Assembly (NCBI GenBank): GCA_026129765.1
Contig: JAHCHP010000001.1
Span: 186,001-250,000 of the forward strand
Direction of reading: 5' to 3'
Source: Fimbriimonadia bacterium
GTDB taxonomy: Bacteria > Armatimonadota > Fimbriimonadia > Fimbriimonadales > GBS-DC
Length of the DNA stretch: 64,000 nucleotides
Shown: positions 23,744-31,177 of the stretch, in pieces
How positions within the stretch are numbered: position 1 is the first letter of the stretch
Layout: the number at the start of each line of letters is the position of its first letter
Made by a program: the position numbers and the translations under genes
The notes under the pieces: model-generated
Told to the model about the DNA's origin: nothing
Seen by the model: the letters and a program-made list of their open reading frames with translations, nothing else
Database searches by the model: none

Positions 23744-26700
23744 ATGAAAAAAGAACCGCTCGGTATCATTCCAACCTTATTGCTGGTCTTAGGGGCAATC
23801 TTAGTCTTAGCCTCTATCAAACTACCTTACTGGAGTATTTGGATTGCCGCGCCCCAATATCCCAAAGGGTTGGTGGTAACGACCTATGTCACGGGGGTCG
23901 CAGGCGATGTCCGTGAAGTGGACGGTTTGAACCATTACATCGGCATGCGTCCGCTGGGGGAAGCAGCCCCCTTTGAGCGCAAAATCGCGGTTCCGGGCAT
24001 CAGCGCGATTGCTGCCAGCTTGTTCTTGCTGGCGTTCTTAAGAAAAAAATGGGCGATAATCTTTCTGCTGCCTGCCATTGCGCTGCCTTTTGTATTCGCC
24101 GGCGATCTCTATTGGTGGATGCGAGAGTTCGGACTGAATCTTGATCCGAAAGCGCCCCTGAGTTCCAGCGTGAAGCCTTTCGTTCCGCCGATATTTGGGG
24201 CGGGCAAAATCGCTCAATTCCATGTAGTCGCAACCTTCAAGATCGGTTGGTGGGCGACCGTCTTGGGAGCCTTGCTGGGAATTATCGCGGTCAAACTGCG
24301 ATTCTTCAGCAAGAAATCTCCGGGACAGCCTGAGGAAATTAACCCCAAAGAAACGCAGGATTCGACGGATGATGGTCAGGTTTCTGAGAGCGCGACACGC
24401 GCCGCCGCTGCGCCCATCTTAGAAGTCAAAAGCCTTTTCATGCTGGTGGTCGCAGTGTTGCTGCTCTGTTCTGTGGCAACCGCTCGCGCTAAAGAGTGGG
24501 TGGTCAGCGCGCAAGGCGATTTCAGTCGTTTGCAGGAGGCGGTGGAAACAGCCCAATCGGGAGATACGATTCGAGTGGTGGGAGGGGTTCATAAGGGAAA
24601 TTTCCGCCTCTCGAAAACCTTGCATTTAGTGGGCGAGCAGGGCGCTGTATTGGATGGAGAAAATCGCGGTTCCGTGGTTCAATTCGATCAGCCGGGCAGC
24701 TCAATTCGCGGATTTATTGTTCGAAACAGCGGCGATGTGTTTACTACGGAAGACAGTGGTATTCGCGTGCAGGCAGCGCAGGCGACGGTGGAAAACAACC
24801 GGATCGAGAATACGCTGTTTGGAGTCAGCTTGAGCCGAGCCAAGAACAGTGTCGTAAAAAACAACCGCATTTTTAGTAAAGATTTGGCGGTTGCACGGCG
24901 CGGCGATCAGATACGCATTTGGTACAGCGATGGCGTCAGGGTGGAATCCAATGAAATCGTTGGAGGGCGCGACTTGGTGTTGTGGTATTCTGAAGATTTG
25001 ATTATTCGGAAGAACAAGGTGAGGCAAGGACGCTATGGTCTGCATTTTATGTATTGTAATAATGGTCTGGTGGAAGAGAATGTTTTGTCTGAAAACTCAG
25101 TCGGCGTTTATCTAATGTATAGCCGCGGGCTGAAACTGATTCGCAATCATATTTCTAATAATCGCGGACCGAGCGGGTTTGGGATCGGGCTGAAGGATAT
25201 GGAGCAGGTGACGGTCAGCCAAAACCTGGTGGCTTCCAATCGGGTGGGGATATTTATCGATAACGCGCATGGAGAGTATTCAGAGAACCTGCTTGTTTTC
25301 AACGACTTGGGCATTCACCTGTTTCTCTCAAGCCAGCCGAATCAGTTCTCCAGTAACCAATTTATTGAGAATGCGGAACAGACCATGATCGGCGCGAAGG
25401 GCGATCTAAAAAGCGCGCAATGGGATGGTAACTATTGGAGCGATTATTCCGGTTTTGATTTAGATGGGGATGGGGTAGGGGACACGCCTTATAAACCGGT
25501 TCGGCTCTTTGAGCGAATCACGGACCAGCACGCCGGCTTGAGGGTTTTTGCCAACAGCCCTTCTTCTCAAGCGTTGGATTTTGCGGCGCGTTTGTTCCCA
25601 ATGTTCGCGCCTCAACCGAAATTTACCGACTCTAAGCCGCTGATGCAAGTCAATCATCAGACTTTGAACGCGCTGCCGTTCCAATCTCAAGGAATGGAAG
25701 GAGGGCGTAGACACTGGTTAATGGTGGCGGCAGGATTGCTTTTGACCGGCATGATTATTGTCAAGCCGATAGGAGCGTCGCGCTGGCGTCGGGGCATGAA
25801 GAATCTAACAAGCGCAACTCAATCGCATAACATGTCTGCGGTCGCAGGGAAAGAGATCATCGCGCAGGCGCGGGGATTGACGAAACGATTTGGCAGTCAG
25901 TTGGTCTTGGATCATATCAGTTTGGATATACGCCAAGGCGAGACCATCGCTTTATGGGGCTCGAATGGAGCAGGCAAAACCACGATTTTACGCTGTTTGT
26001 TGGGTTTAATCGATTATGAGGGGACGGTATCGCTTTTGGGACATAATCCCTTGAAGCATGGGAAGGCTGCCCGTCAGGTGGTGGGCTATGTGCCTCAGTT
26101 GATTCATCTGCATGGCGATTTGACCGTTAAAGAGACCTTAGAGTTCTATTCGCAAATCCGAGAAGTGCCTCTGGAACGCGCCCAACTGCTTTTGGAAGAA
26201 TGGCAGTTGAAACCGCATGCGGAGAAGCAGGTCAATAACTTATCGGGCGGCATGAAACAGAAGTTGGCGCTGGTGATTGCGCTGCTTTCCGATCCGCCTA
26301 TTCTGCTGCTGGATGAACCTACAGCGCACTTAGATGTGCAAGCGCGTCAGGAATGGCGCAATTTGCTGGAGCGGTTGAAAGCAGAGGGAAAAACCCTCAT
26401 TTTCTGCACGCACCATATTTCTGAAGTGCGCCAGTTGGCGGATCGGGTGGTAGTGATAGAGAAAGGGCGAAAGGTGATTGAGTGTTCGCCTGAAGAGTTG
26501 GCTCGTTTTTGGAAGCAAACAATGATGCTCTATATCACGGTGGATAAAGACTCGCGGGAAGCCGCGATGCAAGTTCTTCAGGCGGCGGGTTATGCGTCGG
26601 TGTTAGAGGGCGCGACGATTCAGGTTCAGGCGGAACCCCACAGGAAACTGGAACCGCTTCGCTTGTTGATGGATGAAGGGATCGGTGTGCTGGACAGCGA

Positions 26701-27646
26701 TTGGTTCCCTACCGGCTCAGGCGATTTGGCGTTGGAGGAGATGCCCCCGCATGAAGAATCGCTTGCGCCCTTGCAAACGCCACCGGCGCGCTCTGCCTTA
26801 AAACTGGCTCGTCTTGACTTCCGCAGCATGAATGTTATCGCGGGCAAGGAGATTCGCGACTCGCTCAGCAATCGTTGGTTCCTCTTTTTTACTGCCATCT
26901 TCACGCTGCTCTCCTTGGCGGTCAGTTTGATGGGACTGGCAGGCACAGGGTCTTTGGGGGTGGCAGGCTTTGGAAGAACCGCCGCCAGCTTGGTCAACTT
27001 AGTGCTGCTGATTGTGCCGCTGATGGGGTTGATGCTGGGCGCGACCAGTATTGCTGTGGAGAAGGATCAAAAAACCCTGCAAACCCTTCTGGCTCAACCC
27101 TTGAACCGCTCTGAAATCTTGATGGGCAAGTTCGCGGGTTTAGCCTTATCCTTGACGGGGGCGATCCTGTTTGGATTCGGCTTCAGTGGTTTAGCGATGG
27201 CGCTGTCGGGCGTCACCGCGCAAATTGGCGTTTATCTTTGGTTGGTAGGTTTCACCCTGATGTTAGGTTTAGCCTGTTTGGCGATTGGTTTTTCTATGTC
27301 GGTGCTGGTTCAGCGCAGCGCGACGGCGACCAGCGCGGCTCTGTTTGTTTGGCTGACGATGTTATTCATCAGCGATTTGGGAATCATGGGAACCGCGCTC
27401 TCACTCAAATTATCCGCTCAGCAGTTATTAAACCTGGTGATGATCAACCCCGCTCAAGTGTTCAAACTGGCGGTCATTCAGGTGATCCAGGGCAATCTGG
27501 AGATATTGGGCGGCGCGGGCTTATATGCCACGGAGCGTTTCGGCGGACGACTGATTCTGGTACTGAGCGGATTGTTGCTGCTGTGGACGGTAATACCCTT
27601 GATTTTCTCGCTCGTATGGTTTACGGGGCGGAGGAGCAACCAATGA
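23744..27646 (+). CDS. nosDFY: Fused nitrous-oxide reductase maturation protein: membrane domain-NosD-NosF-NosY
   Basis: One open frame of 1300 residues. Residues 1-190 are a four-helix membrane domain with DLYWWMREFGLNLDP in a loop; a small membrane protein often stands at this place in clade II clusters, but I cannot name its family. A cytoplasmic Lys/Glu-rich linker follows, then a fifth helix (229-245, ending ATARA like a signal peptide). Residues about 250-640 are the NosD right-handed beta-helix. A sixth helix (658-673) with RWRRGMKN after it returns the chain inside. Residues 703-910 are the NosF ATPase: Walker A GSNGAGKTT (739-747), LSGGM (833-837), ILLLDEPT (853-860), CTHH (888-891). 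Residues 1030-1295 are the NosY permease with about six helices. These parts are normally separate proteins that deliver sulfur or copper for CuZ assembly. nosL overlaps the stop by ATGA. Confidence 0.9.
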   Translation: MKKEPLGIIPTLLLVLGAILVLASIKLPYWSIWIAAPQYPKGLVVTTYVTGVAGDVREVDGLNHYIGMRPLGEAAPFERKIAVPGISAIAASLFLLAFLRKKWAIIFLLPAIALPFVFAGDLYWWMREFGLNLDPKAPLSSSVKPFVPPIFGAGKIAQFHVVATFKIGWWATVLGALLGIIAVKLRFFSKKSPGQPEEINPKETQDSTDDGQVSESATRAAAAPILEVKSLFMLVVAVLLLCSVATARAKEWVVSAQGDFSRLQEAVETAQSGDTIRVVGGVHKGNFRLSKTLHLVGEQGAVLDGENRGSVVQFDQPGSSIRGFIVRNSGDVFTTEDSGIRVQAAQATVENNRIENTLFGVSLSRAKNSVVKNNRIFSKDLAVARRGDQIRIWYSDGVRVESNEIVGGRDLVLWYSEDLIIRKNKVRQGRYGLHFMYCNNGLVEENVLSENSVGVYLMYSRGLKLIRNHISNNRGPSGFGIGLKDMEQVTVSQNLVASNRVGIFIDNAHGEYSENLLVFNDLGIHLFLSSQPNQFSSNQFIENAEQTMIGAKGDLKSAQWDGNYWSDYSGFDLDGDGVGDTPYKPVRLFERITDQHAGLRVFANSPSSQALDFAARLFPMFAPQPKFTDSKPLMQVNHQTLNALPFQSQGMEGGRRHWLMVAAGLLLTGMIIVKPIGASRWRRGMKNLTSATQSHNMSAVAGKEIIAQARGLTKRFGSQLVLDHISLDIRQGETIALWGSNGAGKTTILRCLLGLIDYEGTVSLLGHNPLKHGKAARQVVGYVPQLIHLHGDLTVKETLEFYSQIREVPLERAQLLLEEWQLKPHAEKQVNNLSGGMKQKLALVIALLSDPPILLLDEPTAHLDVQARQEWRNLLERLKAEGKTLIFCTHHISEVRQLADRVVVIEKGRKVIECSPEELARFWKQTMMLYITVDKDSREAAMQVLQAAGYASVLEGATIQVQAEPHRKLEPLRLLMDEGIGVLDSDWFPTGSGDLALEEMPPHEESLAPLQTPPARSALKLARLDFRSMNVIAGKEIRDSLSNRWFLFFTAIFTLLSLAVSLMGLAGTGSLGVAGFGRTAASLVNLVLLIVPLMGLMLGATSIAVEKDQKTLQTLLAQPLNRSEILMGKFAGLALSLTGAILFGFGFSGLAMALSGVTAQIGVYLWLVGFTLMLGLACLAIGFSMSVLVQRSATATSAALFVWLTMLFISDLGIMGTALSLKLSAQQLLNLVMINPAQVFKLAVIQVIQGNLEILGGAGLYATERFGGRLILVLSGLLLLWTVIPLIFSLVWFTGRRSNQ

Positions 27647-28092
27647 AAAGCAAGCGATGGCTTTTGGCGAGTATCTTTGTGTTTATCGTGCTGTCGGGCT
27701 GCCAATCGGAGCGCGTCCTGCCCAACATTCGCTACGGTGAGGAGCCGTGCGATCATTGTCGAATGTTGATCAACGAAGCGAACTTCGCGACTGCTTACGA
27801 AACGAACGCAGGCGAAATGCGGAAGTTCGATGACTTTGGTTGTATGTCGCTGCAATTGGAAGATGAGCCTGCGGTCGTGGTTTGGGTCAGCGATTATGAG
27901 ACTCAAAAGTGGTTGCAGGCAACGGAAGCCTTTTTTGTTCATAGTGATGAAATCAAAAGCCCTATGGGAGACAGTATTTTGGCGGTCTCCACAGAGCAAC
28001 GCGCGAAAGCGTTGGCGGAACAGTTCAAAGGTAAAGTTCTGAACTACGAAGCCGCCCGCGATTTCGCCAAGAAGAAACGACTTGAGAGATAA
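27643..28092 (+). CDS. nosL: NosL copper-chaperone lipoprotein
   Basis: The 149-residue product starts at ATG 27643, which overlaps the stop of the fused nos gene in ATGA, with GGAGGAG just upstream. A lipobox (VLSGC, Cys20) anchors it. PCDHCRM is the NosL copper-binding CxxC-x-M type motif, and GEMRKFDDFGCM carries further conserved Met/Cys residues. NosL binds Cu(I) and hands it to the NosDFY machinery and apo-NosZ. Length is usual for the family. Confidence 0.93.
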   Translation: MKSKRWLLASIFVFIVLSGCQSERVLPNIRYGEEPCDHCRMLINEANFATAYETNAGEMRKFDDFGCMSLQLEDEPAVVVWVSDYETQKWLQATEAFFVHSDEIKSPMGDSILAVSTEQRAKALAEQFKGKVLNYEAARDFAKKKRLER

Positions 28093-28128
28093 CCTTTCAA
28101 ACAAATCAAACTCTTAGGAGGAGTAGTG

Positions 28129-28974
28129 ATGAAAACTGTTCGATTCTTGTTGTTAGGCAGCGCGCTTCTAACGGCTGCTTCCATATGGTTGGCGGGATGT
28201 TCTGGGTCAGAAGATAAGACCACTGATGGAACCACTCCAACGACCACCAATACGACTACGCCCTCAGGGGATAGCGGTTCGCCGCCAAGCGGGACCTCTT
28301 CAGTTGCCGTGCCTGAGACTCCCACGGACGGCTCTGGCACACTCTATGGCGTTGTAAAATTTGAAGGCACGCCGCCTAAATCCGATCCAGTCAATGTGGC
28401 GACCGATCCTGGATGCCAATGGTTTTATAAGGACAATCCGTTGTTGAAAGAAGACGTGGTGATTGGGGAGGGTAATAGTCTGCGGTATACCTATGTGCAT
28501 ATTAAGGGGAATGTCGCTGGGACCCACTCAGTACCTAAGGATCATTATCTGGTTGATCAGGTGAAATGCATCTTCATTCCGCACGTTTCGGGGGTGATGG
28601 TGGGGCAGACGGTGCGTTTCCGCAACAGCGACCCGGTGGTGCATAACACTCGAACGAACGCAAAGATCAACAAATTCTTCAACGCGACCCAGCCCAAACA
28701 GGGAGACTTCGCGGATCATGCGTTTGATAAGGAAGAGTATGGGATTAAGCTGGTGTGCGATGTGCATCCTTGGATGGCGTCTTACATTCACGTTTCGCCC
28801 CATCCTTTCTTTGCGGTTTCAGGCGAGGATGGTTCCTATGTGATTAAAGGATTGCCGCCCGGTAAGTATACACTGGAGTTCATTCACGAGAAGCTGGGCG
28901 AAAAGACCGTGGAAGTGGAAGTGAAAGCAAACGAAGCCACACAAACCGACATGACTTACTCGGTTTCATCCTGA
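28129..28974 (+). CDS. Cupredoxin-like lipoprotein, probable nos accessory protein
   Basis: The 281-residue protein has a lipobox (WLAGC, Cys24) and a Thr/Ser/Pro-rich linker (30-66). A domain follows with ligands in blue-copper order: His172 (VVHNT), then CDVHPWM giving Cys210, His213 and Met216. A carboxypeptidase-regulatory-like strand region (GEDGSYVIKGLPPGKYTLEF) ends it. TAGGAGGAG stands 5 bases before ATG 28129; a GTG three bases upstream is less likely. It follows nosL directly and could carry electrons or copper to NosZ. That role is inference from position and ligands. Confidence 0.75.
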   Translation: MKTVRFLLLGSALLTAASIWLAGCSGSEDKTTDGTTPTTTNTTTPSGDSGSPPSGTSSVAVPETPTDGSGTLYGVVKFEGTPPKSDPVNVATDPGCQWFYKDNPLLKEDVVIGEGNSLRYTYVHIKGNVAGTHSVPKDHYLVDQVKCIFIPHVSGVMVGQTVRFRNSDPVVHNTRTNAKINKFFNATQPKQGDFADHAFDKEEYGIKLVCDVHPWMASYIHVSPHPFFAVSGEDGSYVIKGLPPGKYTLEFIHEKLGEKTVEVEVKANEATQTDMTYSVSS

Positions 28975-28996
28975 GTTGGTATCTCCTGCCAACAAA

Positions 28997-29036
28997 AAGG
29001 GCGCAAGCGGAACGATTGCATCCGGCTTGCGCCCTT
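28997..29036. terminator. Bidirectional terminator between the nos cluster and rplI
   Basis: AAGGGCGCAAGC and GCTTGCGCCCTT form a perfect 12-bp stem. The minus-strand reading continues TTTTTGTTGG, a U-tract for rplI. The plus side is followed by CAATATTTAAT. Confidence 0.85.
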
Positions 29037-29062
29037 CAATATTTAATAGGGAGAGATCGTAC

Positions 29063-29680
29063 TTATTCGGTACTCTCTGATTCATTGCTGCTTTCTTCTG
29101 CGCTTACTTCTTCCGTCTCAGCCTCTGTGGTTTCGCTGCTGTCTGCTGCAGGAGCAGGTTCGCTCACGGCAGCGGCGGCTACTGGCACGACAGGCTGGGC
29201 GGGCATGTTGCTGAAATCCTCGTCGGGCGCGCTCTCAGAACGGATCATCACACTGATGTTGGCTTTCGTTTCCGCGTCCCATTCCACTTCAAGCGCGTAA
29301 TGCCCCGTCGTTCGGAGGGGGTCGAAAAGGTTGATTCGCCGCTTATCGACTCGCACCTTATGCTGGTCCATAATCGCATTCGCGATGTCGGCGGCGGTTA
29401 TCGAACCGAACAGCTTAGTGGAGTTGGCGGCAGTTTTGCCCATTAAAGCGATGCTTTTGCCATGTAATTGCGCGGCGGCGGCGCGAGCGTTCTGTTTAAT
29501 ATTATCTGCGCGCTGCTGAACCACTTTCTGCCGCTCGCTCAAAATTTTCAAGTTGCCTTTGTCGGCAGGTACTGCCAGTCCACGCGGCATCAGATAGTTG
29601 CGCGCGTACCCGCCTTGGACTTCGATCAATTGACCCTCTTTGCCCACTTTGGGTACATCGCGCGTCAAAATCACTTTCAT
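29063..29680 (-). CDS. rplI: 50S ribosomal protein L9 with acidic C-terminal tail
   Basis: The first 150 residues match L9: MKVILTRDVPKVGKEGQLIEV, GGYARNYLMPRGLA, then the long helix and the C-terminal RNA-binding domain (KLFGSITAADIANAI, KRRINLFDPLRTTGHYALEV). The normal length is about 148, but here 205 residues are encoded. The extra 55 are Ala/Pro then Glu/Ser rich (AETEEVSAEESSNESESTE) and probably disordered. GGAGGT precedes the ATG. It follows an MCE-family gene by 16 bases, not the usual rpsF-ssb-rpsR group. Confidence 0.96.
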   Translation of the reverse strand: MKVILTRDVPKVGKEGQLIEVQGGYARNYLMPRGLAVPADKGNLKILSERQKVVQQRADNIKQNARAAAAQLHGKSIALMGKTAANSTKLFGSITAADIANAIMDQHKVRVDKRRINLFDPLRTTGHYALEVEWDAETKANISVMIRSESAPDEDFSNMPAQPVVPVAAAAVSEPAPAADSSETTEAETEEVSAEESSNESESTE

Positions 29681-29696
29681 TGTTGATAGACCTCCG

Positions 29697-31112
29697 TTAT
29701 CTTTGGAATTGTAATCCTAACAGCGGCTGGTTCTGGCGAAACAGACTTTCTAACCCCGCCCATCCGTAAATGTTCTCTGTAATGCGCACTTTTAACCGCA
29801 AACTGGTCTGAAAATTGTTTGGATTAAAGGCGTCCAGCGTCGCCAGAGCGTTATTGCCGAACCTATAGTCTACCCCAAAACCGGGCTTGGCTGCATAGAT
29901 TCCGTAGCGCAATTGCAATTGAGGCGAAATTTGGGTGCCATATTGAAAGATCAACTGGTTACTTTCAGACAAGTCATGTACCCCTATCAGCAGAAACCGG
30001 TCGTCTTTGGTGGGCAGATAGATCGTGGCGTCGGTGCGATAGCGTTTCGTATCTAAGTTGTTCGTTACATCCAAGCGATAGTAAGGCTCTTCGAAACCCA
30101 GCGTGCGCAGAGAGAGCGCGGAATCGAGCGTGTTGTTCACCCTTTCGATGCTGGTTTTGGTGGTTTGCAGTATCTCCCGCGAGTCGTCTATCGTCTCGGA
30201 AATTTTTTGAGTCAGCCCGCTGGCATCATCAATCAACGAGCTGGTTTTGTCGGCAATCGTGTTCATTTTGCCTGAGAGTTCGGTCGCGTTGGCGGTGATC
30301 GTTTTGATGTTTTCTTTCAGCTCAGGGTCGGAAGCGAAGTTTTGCGCCTCCACCAACAGCGCGTCGGCGCGCTCCAGCGATCTCTGGGCAGTTTCTAAGA
30401 TGGTCAATATTTCCTCTTTGAAGCGCGGGTCGGTCGCCAGAGCCGTGATCTTTTTCATACTGTTTTGGGCTTCGCGGGTGGCGGAAGTCGCTTCTACCAG
30501 TAAAGTGCGCACGGCTCCCCGGTTTTCATCCACCGCTGCTGTCACGCTGCTCAATAAACGGGTGGTTTGATCAGTTGCCTGTTGCACACTGGCGAGTGTT
30601 TTCTCCACACCACTTTTTAGGTCGGCGTCCTCGATCAGTTCTCGCGCTGAGACAAGCAGTTTTCTCAACTCTTTGGCGGTCTCTTCAAATTCGGGCATAA
30701 TGCTGTCTAACCCTGCGGGCGAAACCCCATTGAGCGTTGTGTTGGGGGGAATTGTGGCGGAAGTTCGAATTGCGGGGGGAACCACCTCCACACGCGCTTC
30801 AGTGGGGAACAGCACGCCGGACGGCAGCCGAAAGGTGGAGCCTTCAGGAATCTGGACTCCCTCTTGAATCGCCAGCGCTGCTTCCGCAACAGGCGGGTCC
30901 GAAAGCAGTTGAATGTTTTTGACGAACCCAATCGGCACGCCTGCCATCAAAACCTGCGAGCCTTGCGACAAGTTGCGCGCATCGCTAAATCGCGCCCGCA
31001 GTTCGTAATGTCCTTGAGCGGAAGCGCGCGCGCGCAGAAAATTGACTCCCACAAGGGTCAAGACGATACCTATCAGTATCATTAATCCGACTTTAGCGAT
31101 GTCTGACCGCAT
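29697..31112 (-). CDS. MCE/MlaD-family phospholipid-transport protein
   Basis: From ATG 31112, preceded by GGGAGGA, the product has 471 residues. One N-terminal helix (VGLMILIGIVLTLVGVNFL) is followed by the MCE domain (YELRARFSDARNLSQGSQVLMAGVPIGFV). A long coiled-coil stretch with repeated ATSATREAQ and KTSIERVNNTL comes next. The C-terminal 130 residues contain barrel-like strands (RFLLIGVHDLSES, QLQLRYGIYAAKPGFGVDYRFG). MlaD-type proteins form rings that carry lipid between the membranes. The MlaE and MlaF partners are not adjacent. An in-frame upstream extension overlaps the neighbouring gene and is rejected. Confidence 0.85.
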   Translation of the reverse strand: MRSDIAKVGLMILIGIVLTLVGVNFLRARASAQGHYELRARFSDARNLSQGSQVLMAGVPIGFVKNIQLLSDPPVAEAALAIQEGVQIPEGSTFRLPSGVLFPTEARVEVVPPAIRTSATIPPNTTLNGVSPAGLDSIMPEFEETAKELRKLLVSARELIEDADLKSGVEKTLASVQQATDQTTRLLSSVTAAVDENRGAVRTLLVEATSATREAQNSMKKITALATDPRFKEEILTILETAQRSLERADALLVEAQNFASDPELKENIKTITANATELSGKMNTIADKTSSLIDDASGLTQKISETIDDSREILQTTKTSIERVNNTLDSALSLRTLGFEEPYYRLDVTNNLDTKRYRTDATIYLPTKDDRFLLIGVHDLSESNQLIFQYGTQISPQLQLRYGIYAAKPGFGVDYRFGNNALATLDAFNPNNFQTSLRLKVRITENIYGWAGLESLFRQNQPLLGLQFQR

Positions 31113-31148
31113 GTAATCCTCCCAAAAATATGGATGCTGATGGTAGCG

Positions 31149-31154
31149 ATAATA
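31149..31154 (-). promoter_or_regulatory. Possible -10 of the MCE-rplI operon
   Basis: TATTAT on the minus strand 36 bases upstream of the MCE start, in the gap after the PMT-like gene. Confidence 0.4.
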
Positions 31155-31177
31155 CCCGATTCTCGTCTCATAAAAGG

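Noticed and set aside
26330-27646. Artificial joining of nosD, nosF and nosY by sequence errors
   Set aside because: Three separate junctions would all need errors. The linkers are long, in frame, and include membrane segments with correct positive-inside charges, which random joining would not give.
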